Shown here in pieces: positions 1 to 14,169 of a stretch of DNA of 64,000 nucleotides. Each line of letters opens with the position of its first letter. The stretch's first letter is position 1. The notes beneath the pieces were generated by a model. The model made no database searches. It was given only the letters and a program-made list of their open reading frames with translations, and was not told where the DNA came from. The stretch spans positions 53,513,027 through 53,577,026 of the forward strand of contig CM047429.1 in NCBI GenBank assembly GCA_026168455.1, given 5' to 3'. Origin of the DNA: Theocolax elegans (lineage: Eukaryota > Arthropoda > Insecta > Hymenoptera > Cerocephalidae). A program made the translations under genes and the position numbers.

Positions 1-699
1 TGAGTGATTAGACTTACGTAAGTATCTATTGATAATTTACCTGGAATTTTGGGATTTGCGCAAACGACACGAAATACGAGTGAATCACCAAAACTCTTAC
101 TGCACGAACAACATATCGTAATATGTATATTAATGAATTCGTAATAAATATATACGTTATCTCTTTCTCTCACTCACTCGCTCACGCTCTCTCAATGTTT
201 AGTCGGATATTATTATTCAATTAATGTTGGTCCATAAAAATATAATACTTTTTTCAAATAATTACACTACGATGCGACCTTAATTATTCTTACCTAATCA
301 TAAAGTTAAAAATAGATTTTTCAATGCCTCCATAAAATAATGATTACAGAGTGATTCTGCATTTCTTTCGATACACGCGATACTTTGTCGCGATGAGCGC
401 ACATTTACCAGAAACTTGATGATCATAATAATTGAAAGCTATGCATAAAGAAAGATAAATTTATATACGAACGCAATTATTACTATATACACAGTTATTA
501 TCTTAAATTATAACATATATGTATATATACCACTAGAACGTAATTCTTCTGCATAACGAATATTCACGGAATTGAGGAGAGAAGTGCAAATCCAGACTAG
601 AATTAACCCGTCGTTCGAGAGAGAAAAAAAAACGTACAAAATCGAGTTTGTAATCGTTATCACAAATGATCGTCTCCTGCGAGGCTGTGTGCTAAACAG

Positions 700-800
700 A
701 AACGGAGAAAGCGCAATACCGGCTTTCGATGACGAGTCATCGGCGTCAGCGCGCGGCGCGTTACTCATTCCGTGATACGTCACAGTCCCGCGGAAGAGAT
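700..800. promoter_or_regulatory. CpG-rich element with AP-1/Maf-like palindrome and CRE-like site
   Basis: A GATGAC-GA-GTCATC palindrome (728-741) overlaps a TGACGAGTCA AP-1/Maf-like site. TACGTCAC (776-783) resembles a CRE. The element lies in a GC-rich patch in AT-rich surroundings; enhancer or promoter use is inferred. Confidence 0.3.
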
Positions 801-1465
801 AATACCTTGAGTGCGCCAGAAACCCGGAAAAATTAACATACTTACGGCAATATATCCTGCCGCGAAAAACCCAAAGATACCGATTGAACGTTCTCGATCT
901 TCCTTTTTCGCTCCTTTGTCTTGGGCTTTTTTTTATCTCTCTCGCTTTCCTCTTTCTTTTTTTCCTCGCTCGTGAACTCGATTTTTTTCTCATCTGACTT
1001 TCGTTCGACTCATCCTAGTATACCTAATTTGCCTTATCTCGACTGTTGTTTTTATTTAATATGCATTTGGTTTACGGCCTGAGTAACATAATCGAATAAA
1101 TATAAACTACGACTTATTTTCCTTTCTTCTTCACAATTTGTGTACAAAAATCGGTTCGACTGTTTTTTCTATTGCAAATGTATGTGTGTATATATAAATG
1201 TACATTATACACACATAGACATTTATCGAGTATTCATAGTATTTGGAATCAAGTAATACGCATACATTTGGGTTTTTCAATATATATACATGCTTTTAAA
1301 ACCAAGGAAACGTTTACCACGGATATATAAATTATGTATACAATTATTATTCTAATTTTTATTGATTCATGCATTTTTATGTATAATAATTATCGTATAC
1401 AAATTGTTATAACAAAATATAGTGTGGATATCGATAGTATTATTTAGTGCAATTTGATTAAGCGT

Positions 1466-1487
1466 CACACACACACACACACACACA
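1466..1487. repeat. (CA)11 microsatellite
   Basis: Perfect CA run in AT-rich sequence. Confidence 0.95.
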
Positions 1488-4400
1488 ATGATGTAAATAA
1501 TTTAATGCAGGCCAGATGCAATATTCATCATAATCTTTTATGTATAGAAAGCATAGATTATCTGTAACATTAGATTATGATTTATTAATTGTAATGATCT
1601 GTACTTACAAATGTATGCGATAAAGTTTAAAAGTAATCAATAAATCAACAATACGATAAGTAATTTAAATAGGATGAATTTAAAATTATACCCGTTTAAG
1701 ATAAATGATTGAGTATATTTTACGTCAACGAAGAGAAACCTTGTATTTTCAGTAAAATCCAATGTTCAAGAATTAGGTTTATAGAGATATTTTTTAAATA
1801 AATATTTCTAAATAAACTACTGTTTAATTGAAAGATTGATTTTCTCGAATAATAAATCACAATCTCGCTTAAATATTATTTTTAAAAACTTTAGTATCGG
1901 AATTTTATTTATTATAGCAAACCATTGATTTTTTTTAAAAGATATTTACTATTATTTATCATTTAATAACATTACTATATTTTATATTTATGTTGAAAAA
2001 TAACGTAAAAATAAACATATTAATGCCTTTTAAAACGTAGTAAAACATATAGCGTAGTCCGGAAAATAAAATAGTGCGTTTAAGGGCCCTTGTGTAAACG
2101 ATTATGTAATATTGAAAATAGTTGAGAAATCGATTACCATTTAAATTTCTTTGAAAGTATACCGGTGAAGGAATCTCTTCACGTTATAAATAAGCGATAT
2201 GCACGTATATCGAGAAGGGTATACACCACAAAGAAGAGCTTAAGAGGAAAAAAAAGGTTCTCTCAAAAATTTCCATTGTCAATAAAAGTGTACACGTATA
2301 AACACATATATCTATATATGCGACGCTTTTAAAACTTCTATTCGTATTTTACAGAGGTTCTCGAGTTCCACACGGTGTTCACTGGAGCCGACGGTATATA
2401 CCACCGGCGGTGGCACACTATATCCTCTCGAGTGCTTTGACAGATAAGCGAGGCCCGAACCGGACGCGCGTGTTTTCGACGATATACACGCAATACGTAC
2501 GCGCCGAATACAAATTCCGTCAGATTAGAGCTACTCGTAAGCGTATATCCTTATTTTCTTTTCATGGAAGCATCGTCTCTCTCTCAATGTATTTTTTTTA
2601 TCTTCGTTTAGTTGATGATTCGAGGTGTCTTTTTCGTTGCCAAGGATTTCGAGTTGATGCGTTCAACGGGATCTGAATTCGCATAATCGATACCTTATAT
2701 ATATATACAGACAGAGAGACCGCACGACGTCGATTTCGGTGTATTAAAGTTTGCAAAGAGAAAGCGAGGATGGGAACCGATAAGATTAGGATCCGTCCCG
2801 GACACACCGTGAGGTTCGAGGAAGCTAGAGTACCAAGGAGCTTTGAGACGTTCTCTACACGGGAGTGTATATACTGATCGTGGGATTGATACGTTCATTT
2901 GCCAAGTTTACGGGTGCTAAACCAGTGAATGAGTATTAAGTACACATTTCTAAGCGCAGCTCACCGGTGTTTACTCTAGAATAACAGAGTTTTCCATGGA
3001 TTACACGAAGATTAACGCAAAACGGAATCTGAATATCGTGTTGCAGGACTCAGACTCGATCGCCCGCTTAATTACCATTCATAATCGCACACTTTTTCTC
3101 TATCTTTTTTTGTTTCGAGATTATCTAATAGTAGAATGATCAATCAAGATAGAATAAACGATGATTAGTATACTGCATCACTTAAACTTGTGTTAGAATT
3201 AATAATAACGTTTATATTTCGTTATGATTCGAATTTCTTGTTCTTATACATAAATAGAATATTACAAATTAAGATGTTTCATATTATTCAATCTGTATAT
3301 TAGACAGTGTATGTCCTATTTATGAATATATATTTTATTCTGTTCCGTCAATACAAGGATTTATCTTATCAAAGATACTGCAAGTACAATAAATTAAAAA
3401 TATATGTTAGATTGTCAATATATTTTTCGACTATATTAAATATAAAGTTGCTAAATACGTATGACCGATAATTTATGATAAAATAAATGCATAATAATTT
3501 ATAACAAAGACCATTTGGAGAAGATAAAAATCGAGTGAATACGTTTTTAAAAATATACAACTAAAAATAAATCCTAGACGTATGTCTATCTTAAACGAGG
3601 TATATGTATGTATATATTTTCACATTTCAATTGGAATGAACTACAAGTTTTGTTAAAGGGACTATTAGTTTTAACCTATTTACTCACTGACCCACTACCA
3701 GTTTAGAGCTATAAAGATAACTCGCATAGATATTGACATTGATTATGCAAGGAAATAATGTACATGTACACAGATTGAATCCAAGACTACTTGTATTTCT
3801 TTGGAGCTACAGACAGATATTATTATACAGATATATCGAATTAATTATGCCGTTACAAGAAATATATAAAATAATACGTTCAACGTTGTTTCTATAAGTT
3901 CCCTGCATAGTCGATTAGTTATGATAAAGATAATGTCGTAGACAGTGAACTAAAGAGGTCGTTTATAAAGAAATCGAAAGGTATAGATCGAAACTACAGT
4001 GAAATACTGTCGTAGGTGCAATGTCGTCGTTGTGAATGCACATGCAGCGGACAATCGTAGAGATCCGATTACGTGCAACCGGTGAAAGGGAAGCCACGAG
4101 GAAAATATCGCCAGCGACCCGAACTCCCGGCAGGTCGAACGCGAAGGCACGAAAAATCGAAGCGTCCCGCGGTCTAGCATAAATCGTCACTAAATTCACG
4201 CCAACGTAGATTTACCCGCGAGATAAGAACCGCGACTCGCGAGCCCTCACTTTTTATGCTTCCCGGAAAACTCGTAAAAGGCTAACTCGCGCAGCAGCTG
4301 CAATTGCCTCCTATGAAGCGAGCGAACCCGCTTTGCACTTTTGTCGCGTTCGCGAACTCGGGGTTGATTGCTGTTACTTCGTTAAGTCCTTCGGCTACAC

Positions 4401-7400
4401 CGTTTTTACGGAAATTCTGGTTAACCCTCGACTGTTTCTCAAACAACAAATAAGTTAATATATTAATTTTTTTGTTTGCCACAGTTTCTCATATTTAGAG
4501 TTAATGCCAATATGTGTCGGATGTAGATAACAAATCGATATAATGATTGTCATACGATAAGAGGTCAGTGCATCCGAGTTTTAATTTTCCTGAGTACCGA
4601 TTATACCGTATCAAAGTATATATGTCGCTAATATACATACGGTTTGTCTATACCTTAGGTTATACTTATTTATTATTTTATTTAATGCATATTTTTCTCG
4701 TGTTTTAGTTTGCGCGTTTGAGAATTTATCGTATGTAAAATTCCTGTAATTTTAAAACATAAACATAAAGTGAAATCTAAGCATTGGCATTATTGTGGAT
4801 AGTATATTACAGAAATAAAGATTATTGTTGTGCAAGTATAGAAGTAAGCGTAAAGTTGAAATATTTGGTGGTATCCAACATAAACAGTATTTTAGAGGTA
4901 ATTTAGAGGTTTTAAAGCGTATCTGCAGCATAATAATGAGCAACGTTGACACGGTCAAGTCATCGTTGAAAAATCCCTTGATAGTAAATTCATGAAAACC
5001 CTATTCGTGATGTAAAGAAGAAAGTAAACATAACGAAAGGTCGTAAACGATAAGAACGGTCTCGTATCATAGGAAAAACTCCACAAGGAACATAATCTGT
5101 TGAAAAGTGTGTTATCTCCCTCTCTGCAAACGAGCGTCACAGGACGATAAGACCACGATGTTCCCTCACCTCGTACCGATACACAATGCTGCGTCGTAAA
5201 TATAGCCGTTCTTTCCCGAAAAGAAAGCAGGGGAAAAAGTTGGCCGAAATAAACTGAATAACGTTAACGCGAAGCCGCAACTTGTTACTATAAAGATCCC
5301 GTGGGCGAGGAAGTACGTCAACGCGAATGAAAGGCAAAGCTTTAAGCAACACGACCCGCGGGCCAATTGCCTGCGTGTTTAAATGTACTCGTACACGCAT
5401 GTAGGCTATAATAGGGATGCGCGCGAAGTGAATAGATGACTAGTGCGCGGTTTACAGGTATACCCAAAGAGGCGTGGCCCACCATCCGAATGCAAACGTA
5501 TGTCAAGGGTATTCCCAGTGCATTCGAGCGACCTCCTTAAGTTATGTTTCAGACGATGTATGTATGTATATATATAAGTTGCACATTATGTCGACGGGAT
5601 TATTTCACTTCGGAACACGACTCACTGGAATTTCAAAGAGCTTGACCTCTTTCGTTTTCCTGCAGATACTTTGTATACACCGGTAACCTAGCAACTTTGT
5701 ACTTGTCTCTAATGCTACTGTGTGCTATCTAATTAGCGAACCTTATTAGTACCTACAAATTACTATAGTTGGATGCAAACGTTAATGTTGATTTATTACA
5801 CCACGCTTTTACCCGGTCTAACTAAATAATTTAATACGCGATAAATTTATTTCCAATTAAACGAGTTTTAAAAACGTTATTTACATTTAATTTTTTATTT
5901 TTTTTTATATACCTACGTATACATGCATAACTACACCATATACAACAAAACTATAGTTATATATACTTCCGAGACAAGTACGAGAATGAATTACGCATCT
6001 TTACCTCAAAATTTACGAAATTTTGTGAGCTTCAAGAAACAAATGCATTTAACGAAAATGTCCGGATACAAATGTCTTTGTTTGCGCTAAAACTTTAAGT
6101 TTGTTAATTTCGTTGGTGCGTCTTATATACTTGTACAAAGGATGACATAAAGTTATACATTATATTCATAAAAAGCATGACCGTGTACAAATTTTAGAAC
6201 ACTAGCAATGTGCGAGCACGAGAAATAACAGACTGACGTAATAAAACTTTATAAAAAAATGTGTATATTATGTTATTTATCTATTTTTATGATACAATTG
6301 ATCATGAGAGTTCCCAAACGTTTAAAAATTATTATCTTATCGATTAATATTACAAACGTACACAAACGTGAATTTATCAACAGTATCATTGTGAAGTAAC
6401 TTGAATATATAATTTATGCCACTTTTAAAAACGGTTTATATAATTGAACGGTATGTAACCGTACGTCACATATACGCGTATGTATATTATGTAGATCATA
6501 AAAATAAAATGTTTATTACAGTAACTTATAAATTAATATATGTCGAGCATAACCCATGTACAACTTTTCCATAACCCACACAAGTGAATAGATTAAAAAA
6601 GAAGAAATATATTTTTCTACATGTCGTACGGATAAGTCTGACAGGCAGTGAAACCAAATCTTTTTTCGACATCACCGAGATTTACAAAACTAAAATCCGA
6701 TAAAGCGTTACCTTTTCAATCACACACATGCATGCTGCGTCTAGGTGAACGAAACTTTAAAATCCGTATCGTTGGTCTTACGACACGGATAGTTTGGATC
6801 ACTGCCTATTATAGCGCGAACGGTTCGAGCGCATCAGTAGGTAAAAGACTTTTACTATTATTAAACAGGTTATGTAAACCTGGGCGCGTTTGGGTTTCCC
6901 GAGCTTCTCGTCTCGCCTACGTTGGATTATTCGTCCTACACTTGCGCGACGGCCTTTTATACACAGTAAATAATGCTACGAAATAACAGCTTTCCCGTCA
7001 TCTCGAAGCTCCTATGAATCATCGGTATATGTCATTTTACTAGCAACGGAAATGCTTTTATTCAAAACAAATCGTTACGCCAGTGCTTTTCATTATTATA
7101 AAGTAGCGTTATTGAACTGATGATGCTGATACTTTTAAATTTCTCATGACGTTTATTATCCAATTTAGGATTCAATGTTTTCTTATGGAACTATCTATTT
7201 TACATGAAAATGAAATGATACTTTGAAATGTGATTAATGATTTGATCGATAGCTATTCAATACACGACTATGAGAAAGGGATTATCGATTAGAGTAGCTC
7301 AGCATTTCTTATCGGTGTTGTCAAACGTGTAAAGGTAATTAAAATTTATATTTACAATTGATTCAATTTTTAATTTTCCATAAAGATTTAGTTTAATATA

Positions 7401-7825
7401 ACATATAGGGCATATTTCCAGTTAAAAGGAACTAAGTTAAATTGGAATAAAAACTTTTACTTAGCATCCGATCGAAAAACTGGCGCAAAATAATTTATTA
7501 ACAAGTTTACATTATTTTTCATAACTGTAAGTGTTTGCAAACTATTTATATATATTTTTTGTCTAGAGAGTTATACAGCTAAAAGCAATATTTAACTTGT
7601 ATTTTTAAATCACTGCTTATATCAATGATAGTTTTCCTTAAGATATAATATAGATAGTGTCACGGGCATCGCCGCACGATTAGGAAGTATGAGAAAGATT
7701 GAGTGACCGACAAGACGCGTCGACCAATCTAAGCAGTGCATTGCATCGCGGATGATTAGAGTAAGTGAGATTCGTAATACAAGGGTCCGTGCCTTCGAAT
7801 CCCGCCATCCACCTTTTTCTTTCCT

Positions 7826-7891
7826 CGACTTTTTCATACGATACAGTAAAATTAAAACATCGACTTATTCGATACAGTAAAGTTAAAACAT
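7826..7891. repeat. Imperfect tandem duplication of about 33 bp
   Basis: CGACTT...CGATACAGTAAA.TTAAAACAT occurs twice (7826-7860 and 7861-7891) with a 4-bp length difference and a few substitutions. Confidence 0.85.
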
Positions 7892-8340
7892 TAAACTTTC
7901 ACGTATTTCATTTGCGCAATTCTAATCAGCAAAAAATGAATTGAATAACTTAAGAAATTGAAACGGGTCGGTCAAAGGTATATAAACTCCACTTGGTTAT
8001 TAAACTTCTTTTTACGTACAAGATATATGAAGTAATTATCGCCCAAAGTTAAATAAGTTGATACCGGGTAACTGACTACTACGTACCCATTTTATTTCGA
8101 TAGTACACAATTTGTATCAGATTAAACTATAGATAAATTAGTTTACCAACGGAAATGAAATTAGTCGATATCTCTACGCTCTACTAATTTTTATTAATTT
8201 CTCAACTTATTATTTTCTTGCATACTCATGCAATTTGAATATGGACAGAATGAGTCATAAACTTATTCATCCAGTTTTTTGTCTCCTCTAGGTAAAGTAC
8301 ACTGGTGATAAATATTAATTGCTCATTACACCAAACTTAC

Positions 8341-8390
8341 CGCATCGGCTAATTGGTATAATGTCGCCCATTGTCCCCATGATTACTTAC
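8341..8390 (-). other. RS-exon bounded by a recursive splice (ratchet) site and a second GTAAGT
   Basis: On the minus strand a pyrimidine tract (TTTTTTTGTTTCAG) ends at 8391 and is followed without gap by GTAAGT (8390-8385), so the regenerated donor touches the acceptor. Fifty nucleotides on, GCG|GTAAGT (G at 8340) supplies a second strong donor. All three frames of the 50-nt segment contain a stop; entered in phase 0 it reads 13 codons to TAG. This is how a recursive splicing site with a poison RS-exon looks in insects and vertebrates: the segment defines the exon, then is removed using the regenerated donor. It lies 5.8 kb downstream of the 14170 donor, inside an intron that extends past the left edge. 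The signals are seen; recursive use is inferred. Confidence 0.65.
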
Positions 8391-11300
8391 CTGAAACAAA
8401 AAAACATTGTTATAAGAAAATTATATTTTAGGTTATTTTTTTAACATATATCAGGTTAATTATAAATATCCACCAAATTGCATAAGAAAATCGTGTTAAC
8501 AATGATTCAGGCAATGCAATACTTAAAATCGCTTTTCAAAACTATGTCACAGTAATATTTATGTCGTATAATTATTCACATAAAATATTTTATATGTACG
8601 TACAATAATTATTACAATTATTAAACTAAGACATTAACAGAAACATTTAATGGATTTTGACATGGGAGTTGATTTAATTATCATTTTATAAATAATGACG
8701 ACCGGATGTTGTTCAGACAAATAGACATTATAGGTTTGGCTTTACTGAAGTGCCTTCTAAAATATTGAAAATTAGATTTGTTTGGTTCTTCAAATTCAAC
8801 GTGGAATAGTTGTCCTTAAAATGCATGCAAACATAGTAATAAATCATAAACAAGTTTTATTAAAAAAATATGTGTAGTCCGCTAGTGGAAATCGAATCCA
8901 TTTTTGGAGTAAGAACTGGCTACTTTTTCACAAAACAGCCAAAAAATGGTATACTCTTTTTTACCAATAATGAAACGTTTTTTATCACCATTTTAACCCA
9001 GTGTTCCTGAAGCACATCGAGTGATCAGTGTTAGCATTTAACTAGCTATTTAAAAGGTCGCAAAAATCTTTTGCCTGATTTTACCAAACATAAGACGAAT
9101 GGTTTGTTTGATGCCAAGAAAGAAGTATTAAACTATTTTTGACAAATTTGTGTAAAAATTCATATGTTTGGAATGATGATTATATTTATGACGTAGATAA
9201 TTAATTAACCGATGTACAAATACGAAAGCAATCTAATTTTGCAGGGCTTGTTAAGTTTTCTCTATAGGAGGTCGCAAAGAAATTAATTTGTTATTGTATT
9301 GAGGTTATATCCAAACCAGTAAAAGGCAGAAAAAGCGTTTCACTAATAGCCAAAAACTAACCATTTTACCGAGCCATTTACTTTTTTCCCGGCAATTTTT
9401 GTTAGTTCAATTTTCACTAGGATTATAAATAAATGAATTATTTTTATTAAAAACTAATATTTAAAATATAAAATAAAATTATTCAAAGAAAAAGCAACGT
9501 GTAACGTGCTTAGCTAATTTTACATGTTCTATTAAATGTTTTATTGATATTTGATAAGTTGAATTTTAAATAAAATCTAAATCCTTGTTCGAGTTTCAAC
9601 TGTGTAAATAAAGATTATTGCTCATAACAGGATCTTAATTTTGTTCGGTGTGATTAAATGTATTTTATGAACAAGTTAAGCAATTTTGTGAGTGTACAAA
9701 TTTTGTAACTTAATTTTCATTGAGTCTAACGTAAATTTATTTGTTGGGGCAGGCACGTAAAACATACGCGTATAACGATCGATGAACACGTAGGAGGGAA
9801 AATAATTAAATATTTCGCAATAACGATCCAGGATTAACTGGCGAGTTCCATCGGAAAATTCAAACGAGTTAACAGGTTATTTTTAGAATTAGAATGCCTA
9901 AGCCAAGCGCATGTTTTTGTAACTTCATGATTGACGAGAGCAACTGCACAGAATCATTTGGTGCAGCGATGCCACCAGCCAGCCCTTTTACTTCACTCGC
10001 GTGGCCAAGCAGTGCCCGTAATGCTCGTAAAGTTCATTGGACCAGTGTGACTCCTCGTTTCTCTTTGTTACGCTGTTATGGGCTCAATAAACGCTCGTGC
10101 CCGAGTCCTTTGTAAAAAGTCACGAGCGCATTCGATGTATACGTATATTGTATATACATATTATATATTATATATCATACACACACACGTATGAACCCTG
10201 ATGCGTACGTGACAATGAAAAATCTAAAGTATTATTAAAATTGAAATGGTGCGCAGTTTATGTTCTATCCTTTAGATTTCATGGATATCTGGATTTTATA
10301 ACTTTCTCTTAAAAATGTAGCGGACTTAATGCTGATGATTCCATCATGGCCAGAATGTGATATTTTGGAAAATCCATCTCCTTCGTGCTCACCAGATTTA
10401 TATATATATATTTTTTGAGATCTTTTATTTCTACTCTCATTAAAATTTAATCTAGAGAAAAACCAGTCATATAAACTACTCGTTTTAAGGATAGTTGCCA
10501 CCATTTTATACAAGATTCTTCAATAAACTATATTAAAATTTAATTCTTGTCTATAATGTTTATAACGTACAAACTACGTAAATATGAACAGCACAATATT
10601 CACACTATTATTTAAGGTATCTCAACGAAAAGTGGTTGTAGTAGAAATTCGTATACGCGCTGTGGAAAGTACGTGAAAAGAGCTTTCTAATGTTCTAAAG
10701 GTATTCAATTTGTTTTTTCGTTTAAAAATTTCTTTGAGTATTTGTACAAGTATGTTAAAAAATTATTAATTTTAAATAGTTCTTTTAGCTAGTGAGTTTT
10801 TCGCTCTTATCCACCTTGTCTCGAGTTTTCAAAGTTACATTGTAATAACTTTCATTTTTGATTTTACGATGTAAGACTGTACCGTTCTCCTCCTTTAATT
10901 AAAAAGGAATTTAAATAGAATACTTGTACATACTACAATACGTATACAAATAAATGTATAAATATTTGTAAGTTTGTTGTTAAATGGTGTTAAATTTTAG
11001 TATACGTAAAATAATTATATATTTTTCTGAAATAATATTTATATCTACGATTTTATGTTAAATACAATTATGTATGTGTATTAGTATTAATACATTATTT
11101 GATTAACATTTAATAACGATTAATTTTTTTTCAGAAAATTATGAAAAATATAATGTGGTTTAGAAAAGACAAGAGGTATTTGATTATATAAGGAACATTT
11201 TCTTGTAAGTGCATGGTAGAAATATTTAAGCAACTCGCACGATAACATTGTATGACAAGTACATTAACGTAAATTCAAAAGCGTCAGAATTCATGGAGTA

Positions 11301-14169
11301 TAAACAGAGTGAAAATTTTCAAAGTGATACAGCATTTCACGTTTCACACGTTAAGCTAGTCAAGTGCACTTGGTGTAACGTATTACGAGTCGCGTATCAT
11401 ATTTAAATATTTGACCGGGCGTAAGAGGTTTAAAAGTCCTTTTAGACGATCAAAGTCTGAACAAGCGATCGATGACGCGCTCGATGACGAGGTGGATGAC
11501 GAATGTACTTTTAATGTTGTCCATAAGCAAACTTGGTAGACACACTCGGATATTCCGTAACGTACACGCGTTTCCGCATAATGCCATGTGCCACCGTATA
11601 ACCTCTACAAAATAATCGCATATACAAAGAGAGAAGTGAATTTTGAAAAAGTACATACGCGTGACTTAATTCACGCAGGTAGAACGTTGCGTTGTTTGTA
11701 TTCGCACAGGGAAAAAACGAAGGAGGAAAAAGTAGCAGAGAGATCGTGGGGTCAATTGACCGATTACGGAACGCAGTGGCCGCGCGCAGGCGGCGATAAT
11801 TATTATCGGCCTATTATTCTCTCTTCGTACATCTGTGTGTGCGCGTTTCTTATACCTATGCGCGTACATATATATACACATGAACTTTGTTCGTTCGTTG
11901 TCCCCACCCCTCTGTCGCGAGCGTATACAAAACGCAACAATGGAGAAAGTTCGTTCGCGGTTATAATGAAGTAACTCGTGTCGGATTTTAATTTTCGTAA
12001 ATGATCATGGCTATTTATGTACTTTGTATGTAATGACGTGCCGTATTGAAAACTAATCATTATGCACTTGTTTGCTTGCACATATATGCGATCGGAGGTA
12101 GGATAATACAGATTTGAAAATTATCAGGTATAGAGCTATATGTTGTTTACACAGCTAAACCCATGCGAACCAAGTGGGCTTGTCATGACTGGTTGTATCT
12201 TAATTTTTAGCTATACAGCCTTTAATTTTGTAGACAAAACGGTAACAGCCCTGTAAAAACTCGGTTGATGCGTTTTCAAATTTAGATATACGCACACACT
12301 AAAATTCACAGCATCGGACAAATGCATTTTTAATATATCTTTCTCATTATGTATACTGCTTTCCGCGTACAATTTAACTTAATTTACAGTTTATATTTTC
12401 GACGATAAGATTACTTCATCAGCGTTACTCTAAATATTTTAATTTTCTCGAGACACTTGTATGCATTAAGGTTTATTTAGCGACGTATCTTCCACACAAC
12501 CGTCTCGTAAATAATAAAGTTATGTGCACGTATAAATGTTATGCGCATATGTTAATGCACCATAATTTAACTATTACGGCAAATGTATAAGTAAAAAAAA
12601 AATCTGCCTTTAATGAAAATATTTTAATTGTAACATCTCTCACTTTATTAGCCATAAAGTGACAGTAAAAACCGAAATGATATCAAATAAGTATCGCCTT
12701 ATGGTCGAGACGGTCATTCGTTATTTTTAGTTCATTGCCGTAAGACGGCGACAAAACACCCAGATAGAATTCGGCTTTATCGGCTCGCGACACTGTGCAA
12801 ACACCAATTTTATTTATACACGTATACATATACATACTAAATATATAATAGCGTAATTTTTAAAGATAACTGTAATTTACGTTACCTCTGTGTATATCAC
12901 GTCGATATTAATTTGCGATTTAGTCACTTATTTTTAATGCATTCGAGCGCGCATAAGATTAAAATCATGCATGCCTCTATATAAAAATCTGTAACACAAC
13001 ACGTGCCAAGTAACGAGAAGAAGATCATAAAGTGCGCAATTAAAACAAAACGGAAGTGTACGATGATTGTTTCCACAAGTTTTTCCTGATTCATCTAACT
13101 ATTTGTATTATCATCGGTCAGAGTGAATCATAAGACTCGCAATCACCCGGTTATTTTTTTATTAGTCTTTTTTTTTGTTCTCCTTTTTTTCGTTGCACAG
13201 CTGCACAATCTAATTAACCAGAGTTCTGTATACCTATACTTTCCAGTAGACGTCATTGCAATGCATCAACTAAGATTCTTTGTTTCCGAGATTTTTCTTT
13301 GATTTGGTTCGAAGCAAGGAGAGGCAGAACAATTCGTCCCATGCAGATATCTGTATAGTGTCTGGTGTATGCGATGCTTGTATTCTAGTCTATAATCGTT
13401 GTAAAAGTTTTGTAACTGATTAGATAAATACGAGACGGTGGAAACGGAAGCTTACACAAATCACACTTACGTAATCTAATTAGAAATATCGTTTTCTGGA
13501 CATTCCGTTTAGCATGAGTCAATATATTAATTACTAAATTTTCGCAGAAACTGTGTTCTTATATATGTAAAAAGTGTATTAACGAAAATAATTAAATTAA
13601 AACAAGTTTATCAGTATAGTTTATAAATAATGCATAAATTAGAATGTATTAAATTTAATTCTCACGTGCAATCGTATACCATTTATTATCATCTTTGTCG
13701 TTACATTCTGATTATAACGTTATCTATTCAATAAAATTCCTTGGCAAAAGAATTGTATAATGCAAAGTTAGAAACGGTTTTCTCTCGACATCAATATTGT
13801 TATTACACTTTTTTACTTTTATATTTAAAGATAAATTAATATCGGCAAGTTAAGAGTATGGAGAGTTTTCTTTGTGCAACGACGCGATACCCGTTTTTCT
13901 AAAGTTGTTTCCTACATGCAATGCACTAACGCCGATTAACAAAACGTCTACGTGTTTCCTACGACGATGCTAATAAAGCACGAGCGATAAAAACAAAATG
14001 TACGATTTTGCTTTCTCGTGTTAAAAAAGTGGGTGAGAAAGCGTTACGATGAAAACGATCCGTTCAATGGCGTAGCAAAAAATTCACAATTAATGCGAGA
14101 TAAGCGTCATAGCGGTTATGATATATATTTGCGAGCTGATAAGCGAAGCACGTGTCCATTGCATCTCAC
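8391..14169. other. First intron segment between the 14-kb exon donor and the ratchet site
   Basis: Mostly AT-rich, with CpG-richer patches at 9840-10110 and 11340-11960. The open frames there are short and lack splice context. Nothing coding is supported. Confidence 0.6.
13155..13200 (+). other. Strong plus-strand 3' splice-site-like sequence without an assigned exon
   Basis: A tract of about 45 pyrimidine-rich bases ends TTGCACAG at 13200. The following 32 codons are open in one frame (starting CTG CAC AAT) before TGA, but no convincing donor follows. It may be an exon of a plus-strand transcript or chance. Confidence 0.2.

Larger units (their letters stand above)
1..8334. other. Intron-like, AT-rich DNA left of the ratchet site
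   Basis: No coding exon is supported. CpG-richer patches near 690-800, 2340-2900, 4020-4440, 5100-5500 and 6640-6960 produce Arg-rich or short open frames with no good splice borders. A plus-strand acceptor-like TTTTCCTGCAG (ending 5665) has no clear exon after it. If the 14-kb exon and ratchet site belong to one gene, this whole stretch is its intron. Confidence 0.6.

Noticed and set aside
7750..7811. Functional tRNA gene
   Set aside because: Only 62 nt long, T stem pairs broken, D arm not formable. Kept only as a possible relic.
8341..8390. tRNA-Gly-like 5' half on the plus strand (GCATCGG...TGGTATAATG)
   Set aside because: No anticodon stem, T arm or terminator follows. The reverse strand gives a better explanation, an RS-exon between two perfect splice signals.
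10265..10513. Mariner transposase remnant (plus-strand text resembling a ...SPDL motif)
   Set aside because: Only about ten residues resemble the motif and the flanks do not fit. The minus-strand 82-codon frame also lacks recognisable domains.
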